Source of the DNA: JAGQUL01 sp038212015
GTDB lineage: Bacteria; Actinomycetota; Thermoleophilia; Gaiellales; SKUG01
Direction of reading: 5' to 3'
Length of the DNA: 61,030 nucleotides
NCBI GenBank assembly: GCA_038212015.1
Contig: JBBQUY010000009.1
Location: forward strand, 1-61,030
Below are positions 58,089 to 61,030 of the stretch, piece by piece. How positions within the stretch are numbered: position 1 is the stretch's first letter; every line of letters begins with the position of its first letter. The notes beneath the pieces are model-generated. The model ran no database searches. It had not been told where the DNA came from and saw nothing but the letters and a program-made list of their open reading frames with translations. The position numbers and the translations under genes were made by a program.

Positions 58089-59447
58089 CTAGCTGCGTCG
58101 CTCGATGATGACCGACTCGGCGTGCTCCGCCTGTCGCTCGGCGTCGCTGCCCGTCGCGATGCGTGTGCGGGCGAGCACTGCCGACGCGGCCTCCTGCGCC
58201 GCGGCGTCGTCGCGCGCGTAGATCGTCAGGAGCGGATCGCCGGCTGCGATTCGGTCGCCGACGTTCGCGTGCAGCTCGATGCCGACGGCGTGGTCGATGA
58301 CGTCGTCCTTGGTGCGTCGTCCGGCACCCAGTCGCATCGCGGCGAGTCCGACGGTGAGCGCATCGAGCTCGGCGATGACGCCGCCCTCCGGGGCAGGCAC
58401 CGCGTGTTCGACCGGAGCGAACTCGAGGGGCGCGTCGGGATCGCCACCCTGGGCGCGCACCCACTCATGGAACTTGGCGAGCGCGGCGCCCGAGGCGACC
58501 ACCTCGCGCGCACGGCGCTGGCCCTCCTCCTCGTCGATGCCGAGGTCCGACAGCGACAACAGCAGTCCGGCGGAGGTGAATACGAGTTCGCGCAGGTCGG
58601 CGGGGCCGCGGTCATGCAGCAGCTCGATGATCTCGCGGATCTCGAGTGCATTTCCGACTGCGTGGCCGAGCGGTCTGGACATGTCGGTGATGAGCACGTG
58701 CACGTCGCGCCCGGCTCCCGTGCCGATCGCGATCATCGCGTCGGCGAGTTCGCGCGCGTGCTCGAGATCCTTCATGAACGCGCCCGAGCCGACCTTCACG
58801 TCGAGAACGATCGCGTTGGCGCCGCCAGCGAGCTTCTTGGACATGATCGACGCGGCGATGAGCGGAATGCTCTCCACCGTGCCGGTCACGTCGCGCAGCG
58901 CATAGAGCGCCTTGTCGGCCGGCACGAGATCGCCGGTCTGTCCTGCGATCGCCACGCCGATGCTCCGCACCTGGTCGACGAACCGCTGCTCGTCGAGCTC
59001 GATCGTGAAGCCGGGGATCGATTCGAGCTTGTCCAGCGTGCCACCGGTGTGGCCGAGGCCGCGCCCACTCATCTTGCCCATCGGCACGCCGCAGGCCGCG
59101 ACGATCGGTGCGAGTGCCATGCTGGTCTTGTCGCCCACGCCGCCCGTGGAATGCTTGTCGACGATGCGGCGTCCGAGCTGCGTGGCCGGGTCGAGCACGT
59201 CGCCTGAGGCGACCATCGCCTGCGTCAGGCGCAACGTCTCGGCCTGGTTCATCCCGCGCCAGCAGATCGCCATCAGCAGCGAGCTCATCTGGTAGTCGGG
59301 GATCGAGCCGTCGGCGTAGCCGGCAACGAGCGCGTCGATCTGGTCATTGCTGAGTTCGCCGCCGTCGCGCTTGCTGCGGATCGCGTCGACGACGTCGATC
59401 TTCGCGAACGCCGCCGCGCGACGCGACGTCGAAGCCGCGGGCGTCAC
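58089..59447 (-). CDS. deoA: Thymidine / pyrimidine-nucleoside phosphorylase
   Basis: 452 residues from a GTG that overlaps the deoB stop (GTGA). It splits (deoxy)pyrimidine nucleosides with phosphate. Phosphate- and base-binding blocks: DKHSTGGVGDKTSMALAP, MSGRGLGHTGGTLDKLE, GVAIAGQTGDLVPADK and VGSGAFMKDLEHA. The released thymine/uracil can enter the PreAT-HydA route in this window. Confidence 0.95.
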   Translation of the reverse strand: MTPAASTSRRAAAFAKIDVVDAIRSKRDGGELSNDQIDALVAGYADGSIPDYQMSSLLMAICWRGMNQAETLRLTQAMVASGDVLDPATQLGRRIVDKHSTGGVGDKTSMALAPIVAACGVPMGKMSGRGLGHTGGTLDKLESIPGFTIELDEQRFVDQVRSIGVAIAGQTGDLVPADKALYALRDVTGTVESIPLIAASIMSKKLAGGANAIVLDVKVGSGAFMKDLEHARELADAMIAIGTGAGRDVHVLITDMSRPLGHAVGNALEIREIIELLHDRGPADLRELVFTSAGLLLSLSDLGIDEEEGQRRAREVVASGAALAKFHEWVRAQGGDPDAPLEFAPVEHAVPAPEGGVIAELDALTVGLAAMRLGAGRRTKDDVIDHAVGIELHANVGDRIAAGDPLLTIYARDDAAAQEAASAVLARTRIATGSDAERQAEHAESVIIERRS

Positions 59448-60634
59448 GAGGCGACCACGCTCGCGTCGATGAAGCTGACTCCGGGAAGCTGGCTCGGTGG
59501 CTTCACGCCGAGCCAGGCGCAGACGCTCGCGCCGACGTCGGAGAAGTAGCCGCGGTGGCTCGCAGCGACGGGCTCGTCACCGACGATGTGTGCGACGAGC
59601 GGCACGAGCTCGCGGGTGTGGTCGGAGCCGCGATAGGTCGGATCGCAGCCGTGGTCGGCGGTGATGATGAGCAGGTCGCCGGGTCGCAGTGCGGCCTCGA
59701 GTTCGGGCACGCGGCGGTCGAACTCCTTGAGGCATCGATGGAAGCCTTCGGGGTCGCGGCGGTGGCCGAAGTTCATGTCGGTCTCGACGAGGTTGACGAA
59801 CACGAGGCCGTCCTCGAGCTCCTTGAGCTTGTCGATGGTGACCGTGATGCCGTGCTGGTTGTCGTCGGTGTGGTTGTCCTCGTCGATCCCCTTCATTGCG
59901 AAGATGTCACCGATCTTGCCGACGCCGATGACCGGCTTGCCGGCAGCCTGGATGGCGGTGAGGTGTGACGGGCCGGGCGGCTCGAGCGAGAAGTCGCGAC
60001 GATGTCCGGTTCGCGTGAAGCTCCCCGGCTCGCCGACGAACGGGCGGGCGATGACGCGACTGACGGCATGCTCTCCGACGAGCAGCTGGCGTGCGATCTC
60101 GCATGTCTCGTACAGCTCGGCGAGCGGGACGACATCTTCATGCGCCGCGATCTGGAAGACCGAGTCGGCACTCGTGTAGACGATCAGGTCCCCGGTCTTC
60201 ATGTGCTCGGCGCCGTACTCGTCGATGATCGCGGTGCCCGATGCGACGTTGTTGCCGAGCACGCCACGCCCGACGCGGCGGATGAACGCGCTCAGCAGCT
60301 CCTGCGGGAACCCGTCCGGATACGTGGGCGGCGGGGTGGTCGTCATGACGCCGACGAGTTCCCAGTGTCCGGTGGTGGTGTCCTTGCCGGCGCTGCGTTC
60401 TTCCAGGACGCCGGTGATCGACACGTCGGTGGCCGGTGGCGGGCAGCCGTCGAGCGGCCGCGTGGAGCCGAGCCCGAGCCGCTGCAGGTTGGGCAGGTCG
60501 AGTCCGCCTACGGCTTCTGCGGTGTGACCGAGGGTGTCGGCACCCGGGTCGCCGAAGGCCGCCGAATCGGGGGCTTCGCCGGCGCCACAGGCGTCGAGGA
60601 CGATGATGCATGCGCGTCGTGCTGCTGAATCCAT
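59444..60634 (-). CDS. deoB: Phosphopentomutase
   Basis: 396 residues. It interconverts (deoxy)ribose 1- and 5-phosphates. Alkaline-phosphatase superfamily: IIVLDACGAGEAPDS, catalytic Thr region AGKDTTTGHWELVG, metal-binding DNQHGITV, NLVETDMNFGHRRD, ITADHGCDPTYRGSDHTRE. It is upstream of and coupled to deoA. Confidence 0.95.
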   Translation of the reverse strand: MDSAARRACIIVLDACGAGEAPDSAAFGDPGADTLGHTAEAVGGLDLPNLQRLGLGSTRPLDGCPPPATDVSITGVLEERSAGKDTTTGHWELVGVMTTTPPPTYPDGFPQELLSAFIRRVGRGVLGNNVASGTAIIDEYGAEHMKTGDLIVYTSADSVFQIAAHEDVVPLAELYETCEIARQLLVGEHAVSRVIARPFVGEPGSFTRTGHRRDFSLEPPGPSHLTAIQAAGKPVIGVGKIGDIFAMKGIDEDNHTDDNQHGITVTIDKLKELEDGLVFVNLVETDMNFGHRRDPEGFHRCLKEFDRRVPELEAALRPGDLLIITADHGCDPTYRGSDHTRELVPLVAHIVGDEPVAASHRGYFSDVGASVCAWLGVKPPSQLPGVSFIDASVVAS

Positions 60635-60746
60635 GGGTGAAGCCTACCCGCGCCACGCGTCGCGCGGGCGCTGCGCGTGCGCGCGTCGCGTGCGCGACGT
60701 GCGTACGCGAAGTCGGTTCGTGCGTCGGTTCCGTTGCAGTTTGGGG

Positions 60747-60775
60747 TTGACGGTTCGTCGATCTCGTCGGATAAC
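60747..60775 (+). promoter_or_regulatory. Promoter-like boxes TTGACG-N17-GATAAC
   Basis: A -35 box TTGACG (60747-60752) and a -10-like GATAAC (60770-60775), 17 bp apart, in the 261-nt gap between deoB and the plus-strand gene at 60896. Best sigma-70-like pair noticed in the window. Confidence 0.55.
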
Positions 60776-60895
60776 GGATGTCAGGAGCGTCTCCACATCT
60801 GTTGTGGAGTGGGCGTTCTCGAGACCGGTGGACCCGCTGACGACGGACCACATCCACCGGAGCTCCGCACGGGACTCACAGGGGGACATACGGAC

Positions 60896-61030
60896 ATGGC
60901 TACAACGGGCACGACTACCGGCGCTGCGGTGCCACCGGCACCGACGAACACGGGACTTCCTCCCGCGCTTCCGGCGGGCTTCGACACGCCGGCCACGACG
61001 ACCGGCGGCGGTACGACGCCTGCGACCACG
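60896..61030 (+). CDS. N-terminus of a Thr/Pro/Gly/Ala-rich protein, cut by the window end
   Basis: 45 codons from ATG 60896, preceded by AGGGGGAC and a promoter-like pair. Composition is almost only Thr, Gly, Pro and Ala (ATTGTTTGAAVPPAPTNTG...), low complexity, with no signal peptide in the visible part. It could start a longer surface or repeat protein. The opposite strand is also open, so strand choice rests on the Shine-Dalgarno and promoter. Confidence 0.45.
   Translation, partial: MATTGTTTGAAVPPAPTNTGLPPALPAGFDTPATTTGGGTTPATT

Overview
The window looks like a chromosomal segment of a high-GC actinobacterium. Actinobacterial hallmarks are an FHA protein (GarA/OdhI type) next to an FtsR-type MerR regulator, an RsiG-type c-di-GMP-binding anti-sigma factor, SepF, DivIVA and a complete PreA/PreT pathway. 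RTX-type secreted proteins and a single-motif RsiG suggest a deep branch such as Thermoleophilia (Solirubrobacter/Patulibacter-like). That placement is inference. GC is uniformly high, and most neighbouring genes overlap by ATGA or GTGA.

Layout. 1-2.4 kb: end of a membrane diguanylate cyclase, an RlpA-like envelope protein and a Cys-rich unknown. 2.4-5.3 kb: pgsA-rsiG-FHA-ftsR-apt, all on the minus strand, followed by tRNA-Pro(GGG). 5.55-6.89 kb: a compact element in which a DUF559/AbiEi-type gene is flanked by pairs of 45-nt hairpin units. 6.9-16.7 kb: the macro-operon rpsB-tsf / pyrH-frr-uppS-cdsA-dxr / rseP / ispG (translation, UMP, ribosome recycling, MEP isoprenoids, phospholipid precursor, site-2 protease). 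16.8-24.2 kb: an EndoU polymorphic toxin with its immunity gene, a diguanylate cyclase and two sensor histidine kinases. 24.2-29.8 kb: preA, preT, mmsA and a beta-alanine-type aminotransferase. 30.1-40.9 kb: a translationally coupled secreted redox operon (RTX haem peroxidase, anchored small protein, giant multicopper oxidase). 40.9-48.1 kb: surface protease, vWA/RTX protein, hydA, beta-ureidopropionase and a GH43 protein. 48.1-56.1 kb: the division-associated cluster (rluD, lspA, DksA-like, DUF167, divIVA, yggT, proC | yggS, sepF), split and inverted around a second DUF559 hairpin element at 52.63-53.95 kb. 56-61 kb: a second RlpA-like protein, mutM, deoA, deoB and the start of a Thr/Pro-rich protein.

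How the genes work together. PreAT, HydA, beta-ureidopropionase, the aminotransferase and MmsA form the whole reductive pyrimidine route from uracil or thymine to acetyl-CoA or propionyl-CoA. DeoA and DeoB recover the sugar and release the base. Two GGDEF enzymes and RsiG imply c-di-GMP control of a sigma factor.

Most notable. The two DUF559 genes (5633-6610 and 52871-53830) lie in elements of almost equal length (1323 and 1317 nt). Each is flanked on both sides by a pair of similarly oriented hairpin units of fixed length and fixed spacing. The palindrome differs between the two elements (CTTCATCGACG arms versus CACTCGTGCAC arms). This looks like an undescribed, REPtron- or IS200-like family built on a Vsr/DUF559-fold nuclease.
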